A stretch of 13,543 nucleotides of DNA from DATDAW01 sp036524675 (GTDB lineage: Bacteria; Verrucomicrobiota; Verrucomicrobiia; Chthoniobacterales; DASVRZ01), in assembly GCA_036524675.1 (NCBI GenBank), contig DATDBU010000082.1, forward strand, positions 1 through 13,543, written 5' to 3'. The position numbers and the translations under genes are program-made. The notes under the pieces are model-generated. The model did no database searches, had not been told where the DNA came from, and was given only the letters and a program-made list of their open reading frames with translations. Shown piece after piece: positions 7,607 through 13,543 of this stretch. Position 1 is the stretch's first letter. Every line of letters starts with the position of its first letter.

Positions 7607-8382
7607 AGCATTTCCATGGCGACGACTTCACCGCTGGTAACGATCTTTTCGAACCCGTTCTCAAGGCGCAGCCGCAAACCACCATCCCGATCGATACCTG
7701 TGACCATGCCAGATGCGGAGAATCCGCCACTCTGGATCCGGACAAATCGATGGAGCAGGACACTGCGCTCTGTGCATTCGCTGACAACGGCTTCGAAGCC
7801 ATTCGGCAAGGTTTGGTAAATTCGGTCGAATTCAGCCAGAACGGATGCGGCGACTTCGTTCCGATCGAAGTGCTGCCCGGAAACCAACGCCAGCGACGTC
7901 GCGCGGTCGGCGATTTCGCCGTCAAAATCGTTCCATGAGTGATTCACGTTGAGTCCGACACCTACGATTGCGAAATCACGGCTGGATTCGCAGAGAATCC
8001 CGGCGGTTTTCCGGTCCTCCCCGAGGTAAATGTCGTTCGGCCATTTGATCCGGGCGCGCTCCGGCAGAAAAGGGTCAATCCCGCGCGCGACCGCGACAGC
8101 AGCTGCGAGACTGAGATGTGAGAAATCGGCCCATCTCGGGCGCAGCAACACTGAAAACCAAAGCCCGAGTCCCGCAGCAGATTTCCATTGACGCCCGAGA
8201 CGCCCACGTCCTGCCGTTTGCGATTCCGCGAAAATGACAACACCTTCGGCCATTCCAGCGCGTCCAAGCCTCATGGCAACATCGTTGGTCGAAGCAGTTT
8301 CGCGGTAAACCTGGATTTCGCGGCCGATGATCGAAGGCGAAAACCGCGCGGAAATCTTGTCGGGATCGAGACCAAAAGTCAT
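7603..8382 (-). CDS. birA: Biotin--[acetyl-CoA-carboxylase] ligase (BirA, no DNA-binding domain)
   Basis: 259 residues. The enzyme activates biotin with ATP to biotinyl-5'-AMP and transfers it to the acceptor Lys of biotin carboxyl carrier protein, needed for fatty acid synthesis. Visible family motifs are STND (31-34), the biotinyl-AMP loop GRGRLGR (58-64), KWPND (113-117) and VGVGLNVNHS. The C-terminal SH3-like domain ends the protein (from about FVRIQSGGFSASG to the end). There is no N-terminal helix-turn-helix before the catalytic domain, so it is a monofunctional class I ligase and should not repress biotin genes. The ATG overlaps the nadC stop by 4 nt (8379-8382), and its own stop overlaps the coaB start, so it is the middle gene of a tightly coupled trio. 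Confidence 0.95.
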   Translation of the reverse strand: MTFGLDPDKISARFSPSIIGREIQVYRETASTNDVAMRLGRAGMAEGVVIFAESQTAGRGRLGRQWKSAAGLGLWFSVLLRPRWADFSHLSLAAAVAVARGIDPFLPERARIKWPNDIYLGEDRKTAGILCESSRDFAIVGVGLNVNHSWNDFDGEIADRATSLALVSGQHFDRNEVAASVLAEFDRIYQTLPNGFEAVVSECTERSVLLHRFVRIQSGGFSASGMVTGIDRDGGLRLRLENGFEKIVTSGEVVAMEML

Positions 8383-9230
8383 TCGATCAATTCCAGGGAA
8401 AAGTCCATCGCTCGCGCAGAATGCGTGAGGGCGCCTGCAGAGATGAAATCGACACCGGTCTTTGCAATATCCTGGACCGTGTCCAGATTCACGCCGCCGC
8501 TGGCCTCGAGCAAGAAACGTCCTTTCGTAAGGGCAACGGCTTCTGTCATTTCCGTGAGCGGCATGTTGTCGAGAAGGACGACATCCACGCCGTGGAGAGT
8601 GAGAAATCCACGGAGCTGATCGAGGCGATCCGCTTCGAGTTCGACGCGGACATTGGGATGGGCCGTCTTGAGGCGATCGATGGCGGCCTGGAGGTGGGTG
8701 AGATCGGCACCGGCGAGCAGATGGTTGTCCTTCACCATCACCATGTCATACAGGCCAAAGCGGTGGTTCGTTCCGCCGCCTGCGGCAACCGCTGCTTTCT
8801 CGAGTGCACGCAGGCCAGGCGTGGTTTTGCGTGTGTCGAGGATGCGTGCCTTCGTGCCTGTCACCGCATCTACAAAGCGTCGTGTGAGGGTCGCCACACC
8901 CGAGAGGCGCTGGATGAAATTCAGCGCCACGCGTTCGGCAGTGATAATGGAGGCGGTTTTTCCGAAAATGATGAGAGCCGTGTCTCCTGTGATGAGTTTC
9001 GCGCCGTCTTTGGCGACGACCTCGATTTGGAGCGAGGGATCCACCCGCCGGAATACCTCGGCAGCCGTTTCCACTCCGGCAAGAACGAGTGGTTCCTTGG
9101 CAAAAATCCGGGCCCGGGCCGTCGCCACAGGGTCTATGAAGAACTGGGCCGTCAAATCGCCGGAGCCAATGTCTTCGGCCAGGGCAAAACCAATGGGATC
9201 GTGCGGATTCAAGGATTTCAATAACCGCAA
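8379..9230 (-). CDS. nadC: Nicotinate-nucleotide pyrophosphorylase (carboxylating), quinolinate phosphoribosyltransferase
   Basis: 283 residues, the normal length for the family. It converts quinolinate and PRPP to nicotinate mononucleotide, CO2 and pyrophosphate in de novo NAD synthesis. Motifs include ALAEDIGSGDLT near the N-terminus, ERVALNFIQRLSGVATLT, RILDTRKTTPGLRALEK, then GGGTNHRFGLYDMVMVKDNH, and the C-terminal VVLLDNM and LEASGGVN...ISAGALTHS. The start is uncertain. The TTG at 9230 lies two codons after an in-frame TGA and has no clear Shine-Dalgarno; TTGs at 9221 and 9212 are alternatives and would lose only 3 or 6 residues. It lies 61 nt after the pseudoprotease stop and overlaps birA by 4 nt. 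nadA and nadB are not in the window. Confidence 0.95.
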   Translation of the reverse strand: MRLLKSLNPHDPIGFALAEDIGSGDLTAQFFIDPVATARARIFAKEPLVLAGVETAAEVFRRVDPSLQIEVVAKDGAKLITGDTALIIFGKTASIITAERVALNFIQRLSGVATLTRRFVDAVTGTKARILDTRKTTPGLRALEKAAVAAGGGTNHRFGLYDMVMVKDNHLLAGADLTHLQAAIDRLKTAHPNVRVELEADRLDQLRGFLTLHGVDVVLLDNMPLTEMTEAVALTKGRFLLEASGGVNLDTVQDIAKTGVDFISAGALTHSARAMDFSLELIE

Positions 9231-9291
9231 AGTTCAGCGGGATCGCAAAGGAAAACCTTTCGCCCGTGGTCAATTTGCATTCCGGGCTGGC

Positions 9292-10806
9292 TTATTCCGT
9301 CAAACGGCTCGTCACGGGCAAACCGTATTGTTTCTGAACCGATTGGGTATCGCGGACGACGGTCGCTGCGTCCAGGTAAATGGCCCGCGGATCTGTCGTG
9401 AATTCGATTTTATGAAAACCGTTCACCGGCGTCTTCAGCGCCTCGTCGAGATCAGCGATTCCGCGAATGGCTTTGTCGTTGACCTTATCGACGATCAGAT
9501 AGGCAAGTTGCTCGTACCCGATCGCGCTTTGCGCAGGTAAAACCTGGCTTAGAAAGACGATTTTCCCGCGATCGGGACCAAAAAGCTCTGCCTGGTAGCG
9601 GTCCATGTAGACGAATCGCAGAGGCGCGTCTTTCGGCCATCCGTTGCCCCATTCCCGCAAATATTGACGGTTCAATTCCTGGAAAATGAGTCCTCCGAGC
9701 AGCACGAATTTCGGCGCGCGATCGATGACATACGGCTCGATGATAAAACTTTGTGGCGGACGATCTGCTGCGATCGCAGTGGTTTCTTTGATTTCGCCAC
9801 CGCGCAGAAATTTTACCTTCAGCGAATCGCCCGTGTAATGCCGTGTGCTGATGAGGTGATTGATGGAGATTTTGCCGTAATCCTCGTCGTCATAATTGCC
9901 ATCGGCATCGATCTTTTTCCCGGCGACTTCGAGGATGACATCGCCGATTTGCAGACCGGCTTTTGCGGCAGAAGTGCCTGCATCGACCCGGCTTAGGTAA
10001 ATCCCGCCATCGCCGGCACCGCCGTTAAGTTTCAAGTAGCGGCGAAGCTGCGGGTCGCGCGTCGGCTGATATTGAAGGCCGGCGCGCGGAAATCCGTGCG
10101 GCGTTTTCGATGCAGCTTCCTTGAGAAAATGTTCGATGACGGGCTGCGAAATGGCATCGACAGATTGTGAGCGGGGATCGAAACGCATGAGGAGCCCGGC
10201 CAGTTTGCCGTCTTTGACAATGGGAACCGAGAAGCTGTTCTCGCGATATTGCATCGCGGCAGTGACCCGATAGAGGAGAAAGCCGTAGTCATCCAGCACG
10301 TAACGCCCTACTTCAGTGGTGGTTACAAGCCCCTCCGTGGCGACGAGGGTGCCGCTGGATTCAAGCTGCCAGATATCGACGTGGTCCCCTGTTTTTACGG
10401 GACCTGAAAGATCGAGCTGGCCAAGTCCCTCGAGAAATTTTGGGTTGGTCGGGATAAGAACGGCAAGATTCGCTTCGTAGTCGACCGCAGCGACAGTGGC
10501 GGCGACCTTTTCTCCCGAGGCCGCTTTTTCCAACTCGACGTAGTTCTGATTTGCGACGAGTTCCGCTGCGACCAGGACGCGATTTTCGCTTAGAACAGCA
10601 CCCAGCGCACGGCGGGAAACAGGCGGTTTCTTGCCCCACGGTCGAAAGAAATCGTGGGCCTGCGTCGTGGCGTTTACGCGGACAACAGCAAGTGGCCGTC
10701 CGCCATCGACCGGCTTTTCCTCGGCGACAATGGGCATTGCACCCGCTAGGCTCAGCGCGACAAGGAGCAGATATTTCACGAACTTAGCGAGCTGGCGGGT
10801 TTTCAA
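9292..10806 (-). CDS. HtrA/Deg9-like pseudoprotease with PDZ domains
   Basis: About 504 residues from a TTG at 10806, chosen because AAGGA lies 8 nt upstream (10815-10819) and the protein then begins MKTRQLAKFVKYLLLVALSL, a good signal peptide. A GTG at 10779 is the alternative. The open frame extends to 10899, but that part overlaps the upstream gene and has no signal sequence. Residues about 40-260 align with the trypsin-like domain of its neighbour. The catalytic His position is Glu82 (VAAEL for TNAHV), the Asp position is Asn113 (EANLAVL for DCDLAVL), and GNSGGP is replaced by RENSFSVP around Ser191. It is therefore probably inactive. A PDZ domain (IYLSRVDAGTSAAKAGLQIG and following) and a C-terminal Do-like PDZ_3 domain (FVLLGGLIFQELNRQYL; IVFLSQVLP) are intact. 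Likely periplasmic; perhaps a scaffold or regulator for the active paralogue (inference). Confidence 0.85.
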   Translation of the reverse strand: MKTRQLAKFVKYLLLVALSLAGAMPIVAEEKPVDGGRPLAVVRVNATTQAHDFFRPWGKKPPVSRRALGAVLSENRVLVAAELVANQNYVELEKAASGEKVAATVAAVDYEANLAVLIPTNPKFLEGLGQLDLSGPVKTGDHVDIWQLESSGTLVATEGLVTTTEVGRYVLDDYGFLLYRVTAAMQYRENSFSVPIVKDGKLAGLLMRFDPRSQSVDAISQPVIEHFLKEAASKTPHGFPRAGLQYQPTRDPQLRRYLKLNGGAGDGGIYLSRVDAGTSAAKAGLQIGDVILEVAGKKIDADGNYDDEDYGKISINHLISTRHYTGDSLKVKFLRGGEIKETTAIAADRPPQSFIIEPYVIDRAPKFVLLGGLIFQELNRQYLREWGNGWPKDAPLRFVYMDRYQAELFGPDRGKIVFLSQVLPAQSAIGYEQLAYLIVDKVNDKAIRGIADLDEALKTPVNGFHKIEFTTDPRAIYLDAATVVRDTQSVQKQYGLPVTSRLTE

Positions 10807-12289
10807 GATTTTGTTCCTTGGTGACGTTGTAACGTTGAAGAATGCGCGGCCGAGCGGCCTCGACGACGGTGCGTTCGAGGACGGCAGGGCGTCCTCCACC
10901 GATGAATTCGATCACGTACGTATCGACGGGTGCCGCGAACGCCGCTGCGATATCCTCGAGGGTCCGAATGGGTTTGCCGTTTACTTTCGAGACGATGTCG
11001 CCGCGGAACGGCGAAAGATACGTGTTGATCGGATCGGGCAGAACATTGCTGAGGACGACCACTTCAGGATGCTCCTGGTAAAGCTCATCGCTGACGTAAA
11101 AATTGTAGAAATAGCGCATCTGAAGGTCGTCGATGTCTGCTGCCGCCATAAAATCCCGGCTCAACGGCTGGAAAAGCAGGCCTGCGAAGAGAACAAAACG
11201 CGGTGCAGTATCGTAGCTGCTCGCCTGCATGAGATAGGGCCAGGCGGACTTGAGCGTGACTTTGGCAGTAATCGGTTTCCCATCGCGCAAGACTTCGAAG
11301 GTGACCGTGTCGCCCTTGAATTTGCGCTCGACGATTTCCGACATATCAACACGGTCGTTTTCGAGGTCGATAAAACCGTCGCTGGCAATCGGCACTCCGT
11401 CGAGACTTAGAAGCACGTCGCCTGGTTGCAAAACTCCGGCGCAACTACCTGCGGACGAGACAGTTGTCACGAACACGCCGCGGTCGTCATCCTTCAGTCC
11501 CAAGGCAGCACGTTGTGCAGGGTTGAGCAGTTTCATGTAGCTGATCGAGAGGTCGACGTAGCGATCGTAGCGGCCGTCCTCGATGTCTTTGAGGAAACGT
11601 TTCACGACCGGAGTCGGGATCATGTAGGCGACGTTTTGCGCTTGATCTCCGCTGTAACCCTGGAAGGCGACGCCAACGACTTTGCCGTCCTGCATTACCG
11701 GTCCGCCGGAATTACCGGGGTTGATCGGCGCATCGATCTGGATGGTGAGGTGATTGTCGACGCCGGAATGCGTATAGGGCTGAAAATCAATACGCGAAAC
11801 AATGCCGCGCGTGACGCTCATCAAATCGCCGCCAATAGGGAAACCGTACGCTGCGACCGTCGTTTCCAATGCAGGAATGCCATTCAATTGCAGCGCGACG
11901 GCATTTTTGAAAAAATCAGAATTTTCAACACCCAGCACGGCCAGGTCGCAGTCGTGAGCCACGAATTTGACAAAGGCGACGTATTTCTTGGGGTCGCCCT
12001 GTTTCTCCACGGTGATAAAGCGCGCGTCGCTGATGACGTGGGCGTTGGTTAGAATACGCTGCCCGTCGATGACAAAACCGGCGCCGATCCCGCCGCCGAC
12101 ATTGCCCGGGTTCCAGGGGACCTTGTAATCGGCGCTTTGTTCCGTGCAGGAAATGCGGACAAGACTCTTTTCGACTTGGGCAGCCCTGCTTTCCGGGGTT
12201 TGGGTTTTCTCTTTTGCCGCGGCCGGCTCGGGAGCCACGATTGCCGCAAATGAGGTGAGAACGAACGTCAGGGCCAGACGGGAGATCAT
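10784..12289 (-). CDS. HtrA/Deg-type serine protease (S1C) with PDZ and C-terminal Do-like PDZ_3 domains
   Basis: 501 residues from the ATG at 12289, chosen because the protein then starts with the signal peptide MISRLALTFVLTSFAAIVA and a likely AAA cleavage site. The open frame reaches back to a GTG at 12376, but the extra 29 residues look non-coding. The trypsin-like domain has the full catalytic triad: His84 in LTNAHV, Asp115 in HDCDLAVL, Ser194 in INPGNSGGPV. A PDZ domain follows (GVFVTTVSSAGSCAGVLQPG...), then a segment APRFVLFAGLLFQPLSR...VVVLSNVLPD typical of Deg9-type proteases with the PDZ_3 domain. The role is degradation or refolding of damaged envelope proteins. The downstream paralogue starts inside its last codons (23-nt overlap), so both are probably made together. 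No convincing promoter or Shine-Dalgarno was found. Confidence 0.93.
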   Translation of the reverse strand: MISRLALTFVLTSFAAIVAPEPAAAKEKTQTPESRAAQVEKSLVRISCTEQSADYKVPWNPGNVGGGIGAGFVIDGQRILTNAHVISDARFITVEKQGDPKKYVAFVKFVAHDCDLAVLGVENSDFFKNAVALQLNGIPALETTVAAYGFPIGGDLMSVTRGIVSRIDFQPYTHSGVDNHLTIQIDAPINPGNSGGPVMQDGKVVGVAFQGYSGDQAQNVAYMIPTPVVKRFLKDIEDGRYDRYVDLSISYMKLLNPAQRAALGLKDDDRGVFVTTVSSAGSCAGVLQPGDVLLSLDGVPIASDGFIDLENDRVDMSEIVERKFKGDTVTFEVLRDGKPITAKVTLKSAWPYLMQASSYDTAPRFVLFAGLLFQPLSRDFMAAADIDDLQMRYFYNFYVSDELYQEHPEVVVLSNVLPDPINTYLSPFRGDIVSKVNGKPIRTLEDIAAAFAAPVDTYVIEFIGGGRPAVLERTVVEAARPRILQRYNVTKEQNLENPPAR

Positions 12290-12452
12290 GAAAGTGCGCA
12301 GAAGATGGCGTAAGCGGGCATATGTGTAAAACGTGAAAGGTGAGACACCACGATGCGTTCGGCGCTCATTCCTCACGCAAACTCCGCGCCGAGCTGCGAT
12401 TTGCCTATCGTGGAATAGACGACAGTGCGTTGAGCTTGTCGAAGCCCGCTGG

Positions 12453-12467
12453 TCCCGCGTGGCGGGA
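12453..12467. repeat. Small hairpin between the protease operon and the CRISPR remnant
   Basis: TCCCGC-gtg-GCGGGA is a perfect 6-bp inverted repeat. Just before it lies TTGAGCTTGTCGAAG, a sequence type seen as an interspersed repeat in many environmental genomes (from memory). It marks the boundary where the upstream cas-like reading frame begins after a TAA at 12468, so it may sit at an old rearrangement junction. Confidence 0.3.
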
Positions 12468-12470
12468 TAA

Positions 12471-12689
12471 CTAAAAAGCTACGCTTACGGATTCAACCCT
12501 GGGGGCCGCGCGCCCTTTGGCCGGAATCCGAATCACAATCGTCTTGATATTAGAGATCGCTACGGAGATAAAAAATTCGCTCTCCCCATTGGCTCGGAAG
12601 TGATGACGTCCCGGTATGAGATCGGGAAGAGATTTGCGCCTAGGCTTCGCCACAGCCACAGCCATCCAAATCACGCCCCCCATGCCTGA
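12471..12689 (+). pseudogene. Possible C-terminal remnant of the gene upstream of cas10/cmr2
   Basis: The third frame is open from just after a TAA at 12468 to a TGA at 12687 and has protein-like composition: YAYGFNPGGRAPFGRNPNH, then RLDIRDRYGDKKFALPIG and SEVMTSRYEIGKRF, ending in a His-rich tail. There is no start codon near the left edge, so it looks like a tail whose 5' part was deleted. Its stop overlaps the start of the cas10-like frame by 8 nt, the arrangement expected inside a cas operon. I do not recognise the family; a RAMP-type Cas protein is a guess from position only. A minus-strand frame over the same region (stop at 12471) is also open, so the call is tentative. Confidence 0.35.
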
Positions 12690-12978
12690 ACCCCACTCAT
12701 CCGCCACCGTCGACTTTTGGAAACGCAAACTCGCCGCGTTTTTGCATGACAGCCCTGACAAGGTGCTGAGCATCGTAGATCACGAAAAACGGGCGGAACG
12801 CATATCTGGCTGCGCACTGGAAAGCGACCAAGCCCGCAAAGAGGCCGACTGGGCAGCATCCGCAGCAGACCGTCTGCCGTTTCCACCGTCTTCTACGACC
12901 CGGACCGAGCTTTCCGGTTTCAGGCATCCGCTCGGAGGCGGCCGAGTCCTGCTGAATGAACGAAATCTTCTTGTATGA
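12682..12978 (+). pseudogene. cas10: Truncated N-terminus of type III CRISPR Cas10/Cmr2-like protein
   Basis: 98 residues from the ATG at 12682. The sequence WKRKLAAFLHDSPDKVLSI, then DHEKRAERI, ADWAASAADR, PFP and FRHPLGGGRV follows the N-terminal pattern of Cmr2/Cas10 proteins (W..KL.A.LHDPP.K.l.i..HE..A...ADW.AsaaDR..FP...hHPLgG). The LHD pair is the HD-nuclease motif of that domain. Full Cas10 proteins are typically many hundreds of residues, with palm and zinc-ribbon domains that make cyclic oligoadenylate. Here the frame ends at a TGA 10 residues after HPLGG, so no palm domain can be made. The preceding reading frame overlaps its start. A partial IS630 transposase lies about 160 nt to the right. 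A fragment of a related Cas10-like family such as Csx11 is also possible. Confidence 0.65.
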
Positions 12979-13123
12979 TCCTCTTCGCCTCCAGGAAATT
13001 GACCAGTCCTCTGAAAGATTACTTCCCACAAAACTCCAAAAGGGCGATGTGCGGGACAAAATCGCGAAGACGATGACTCCGCTCGTCAATCTCGGCGCCA
13101 GCACTAAGTACATGATTTCATAA
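12956..13123 (+). pseudogene. 55-codon frame, possible frameshifted continuation of the cas10-like gene
   Basis: An ATG at 12956, right after an in-frame TGA, opens a frame reading MNEIFLYDPLRLQEIDQSSE, then LLPTKLQKGDVRDKIAKTM, and ending at a TAA at 13121-13123, close to the presumed IS630 end. It begins exactly where the cas10-like frame runs out and overlaps it by 23 nt. It is best read as the same gene after a small indel, with the rest removed or displaced by the insertion. It could also be an unrelated fragment. There is no motif diagnostic of any family. Confidence 0.35.
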
Positions 13124-13139
13124 ATACACGCACGTATTA

Positions 13140-13543
13140 TCAGGCGGCGAGCTTGAGTGGAGCCGAGAGATCATTTAGGAGCAAGGCCAGGCCGCGGCGG
13201 GTGAACTCCCAACGAAAAGGTTTGGCGACTTTTTCGTAGTGACGCCCGAAAGCCGCAAGCCGTTCGGAAAGTGCGGACAGGGAAGGAAAGTCGTTTGGAG
13301 TTAAAACCTTGCGTTGGAGAATGGAAAAATAGATTTCGATCTGATTGAGCCAACTGGCGTGGACGGGACCATGCACCAGCACCAATTGCCGGTGGCGGGC
13401 GCGCAGGCGCTCTGCGCTTTTTTGCCCTCGATGCGAGGAGCCATTATCGACGATCCAGAAGACTCTTCGCGCTTCGCGGTAAGGCAATTGCCCCATGACT
13501 TGATCCACGAGCCGATCAAAGGAGGCGATCCCGCTGCGCGCCT
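13140..13543 (-). CDS. IS630-family transposase, C-terminal part (cut by window edge)
   Basis: The minus-strand frame is open from the right edge to a TGA at 13140, about 133 residues. The GTG at 13508 is internal, because the upstream codons still fit the family (FDRLV). It carries the last two parts of the DDE catalytic site: the Asp in VFWIVDNGSSHRG and the Glu in HASWLNQIEIYFSILQRKVL. It ends with the family-typical PFRWEFTRRGLALLL. IS630-type enzymes move by cut-and-paste into TA dinucleotides. The N-terminal half and first catalytic Asp lie outside the window, so whether the copy is intact cannot be judged. The left end of the element should lie in the 13100-13139 interval, but no terminal inverted repeat can be matched with only one end visible. 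Confidence 0.9.
   Translation of the reverse strand, partial: ARSGIASFDRLVDQVMGQLPYREARRVFWIVDNGSSHRGQKSAERLRARHRQLVLVHGPVHASWLNQIEIYFSILQRKVLTPNDFPSLSALSERLAAFGRHYEKVAKPFRWEFTRRGLALLLNDLSAPLKLAA

Noticed and set aside
8421..9224. 267-codon plus-strand frame opposite nadC
   Set aside because: nadC on the minus strand has full family motifs; the opposite frame is an antisense shadow with no recognisable domain.
10631..11410. 259-codon plus-strand frame opposite the two HtrA-like genes
   Set aside because: It crosses the junction of two convincing minus-strand genes and has no motif of its own.
12290..12470. Promoter for the protease operon
   Set aside because: No pair of -35/-10 like boxes at good spacing could be picked out on the minus strand upstream of 12289.
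12471..12773. 100-codon minus-strand frame
   Set aside because: It runs opposite the cas10-like start and the preceding overlapping frame. The composition is plausible, but there is no family motif and no ribosome-binding site, so the plus-strand reading is preferred, with caution.
12377..13140. CRISPR array next to the cas10-like remnant
   Set aside because: No direct repeats of 25-40 nt with regular spacers are present in this interval.

Overview
The window is a 13.5 kb chromosomal stretch that most resembles a member of the Verrucomicrobia/PVC group. Three things point that way: large secreted proteins built from RCC1, thrombospondin-type-3, Ig-like and FN3 modules; a Deg9-like HtrA pair with the terminal Do-like PDZ (PDZ_3) domain; and IS66-accessory and IS630 type transposon debris. 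This placement comes from recalled family distribution, not from any marker gene in the window.

Layout. (1) Positions 1-5945, + strand: a likely three-gene operon of exported proteins. It has an RCC1/Ig/TSP3/FN3 protein cut by the window edge, an 1127-residue multidomain protein ending in an alpha/beta-hydrolase domain, and a 309-residue exported protein with an N-terminal carboxypeptidase-regulatory-like fold. The last two overlap by 4 nt and are probably translationally coupled. (2) Positions 5946-6967: a degraded region. It holds a short, probably frameshifted membrane-protein gene and decayed pieces of a tyrosine recombinase and an IS66-type accessory protein. (3) Positions 6968-12289, - strand: a compact five-gene run, transcribed right to left. 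An active HtrA-type protease is followed by a paralogue that has lost catalytic residues (a pseudoprotease), then nadC (NAD synthesis), birA (biotin ligase) and a stand-alone coaB (coenzyme A synthesis). Most junctions overlap. (4) Positions 12290-13543: a wrecked type III CRISPR-Cas locus. It has the N-terminal end of a Cas10/Cmr2-like protein, preceded by what looks like the C-terminal tail of an overlapping upstream gene, and followed by a partial IS630-family transposase running off the window.

How the genes work together. The minus-strand block joins envelope protein quality control to cofactor synthesis (NAD, biotinylation, CoA), with nadC-birA-coaB the tightest unit. The plus-strand trio looks like a surface or secreted module whose hydrolase and small partner are co-produced; no substrate can be inferred. 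No CRISPR array, tRNA, rRNA or convincing riboswitch was seen. The most unusual items are the protease/pseudoprotease tandem, the coupled hydrolase and small-partner pair, and the type III CRISPR ruin.
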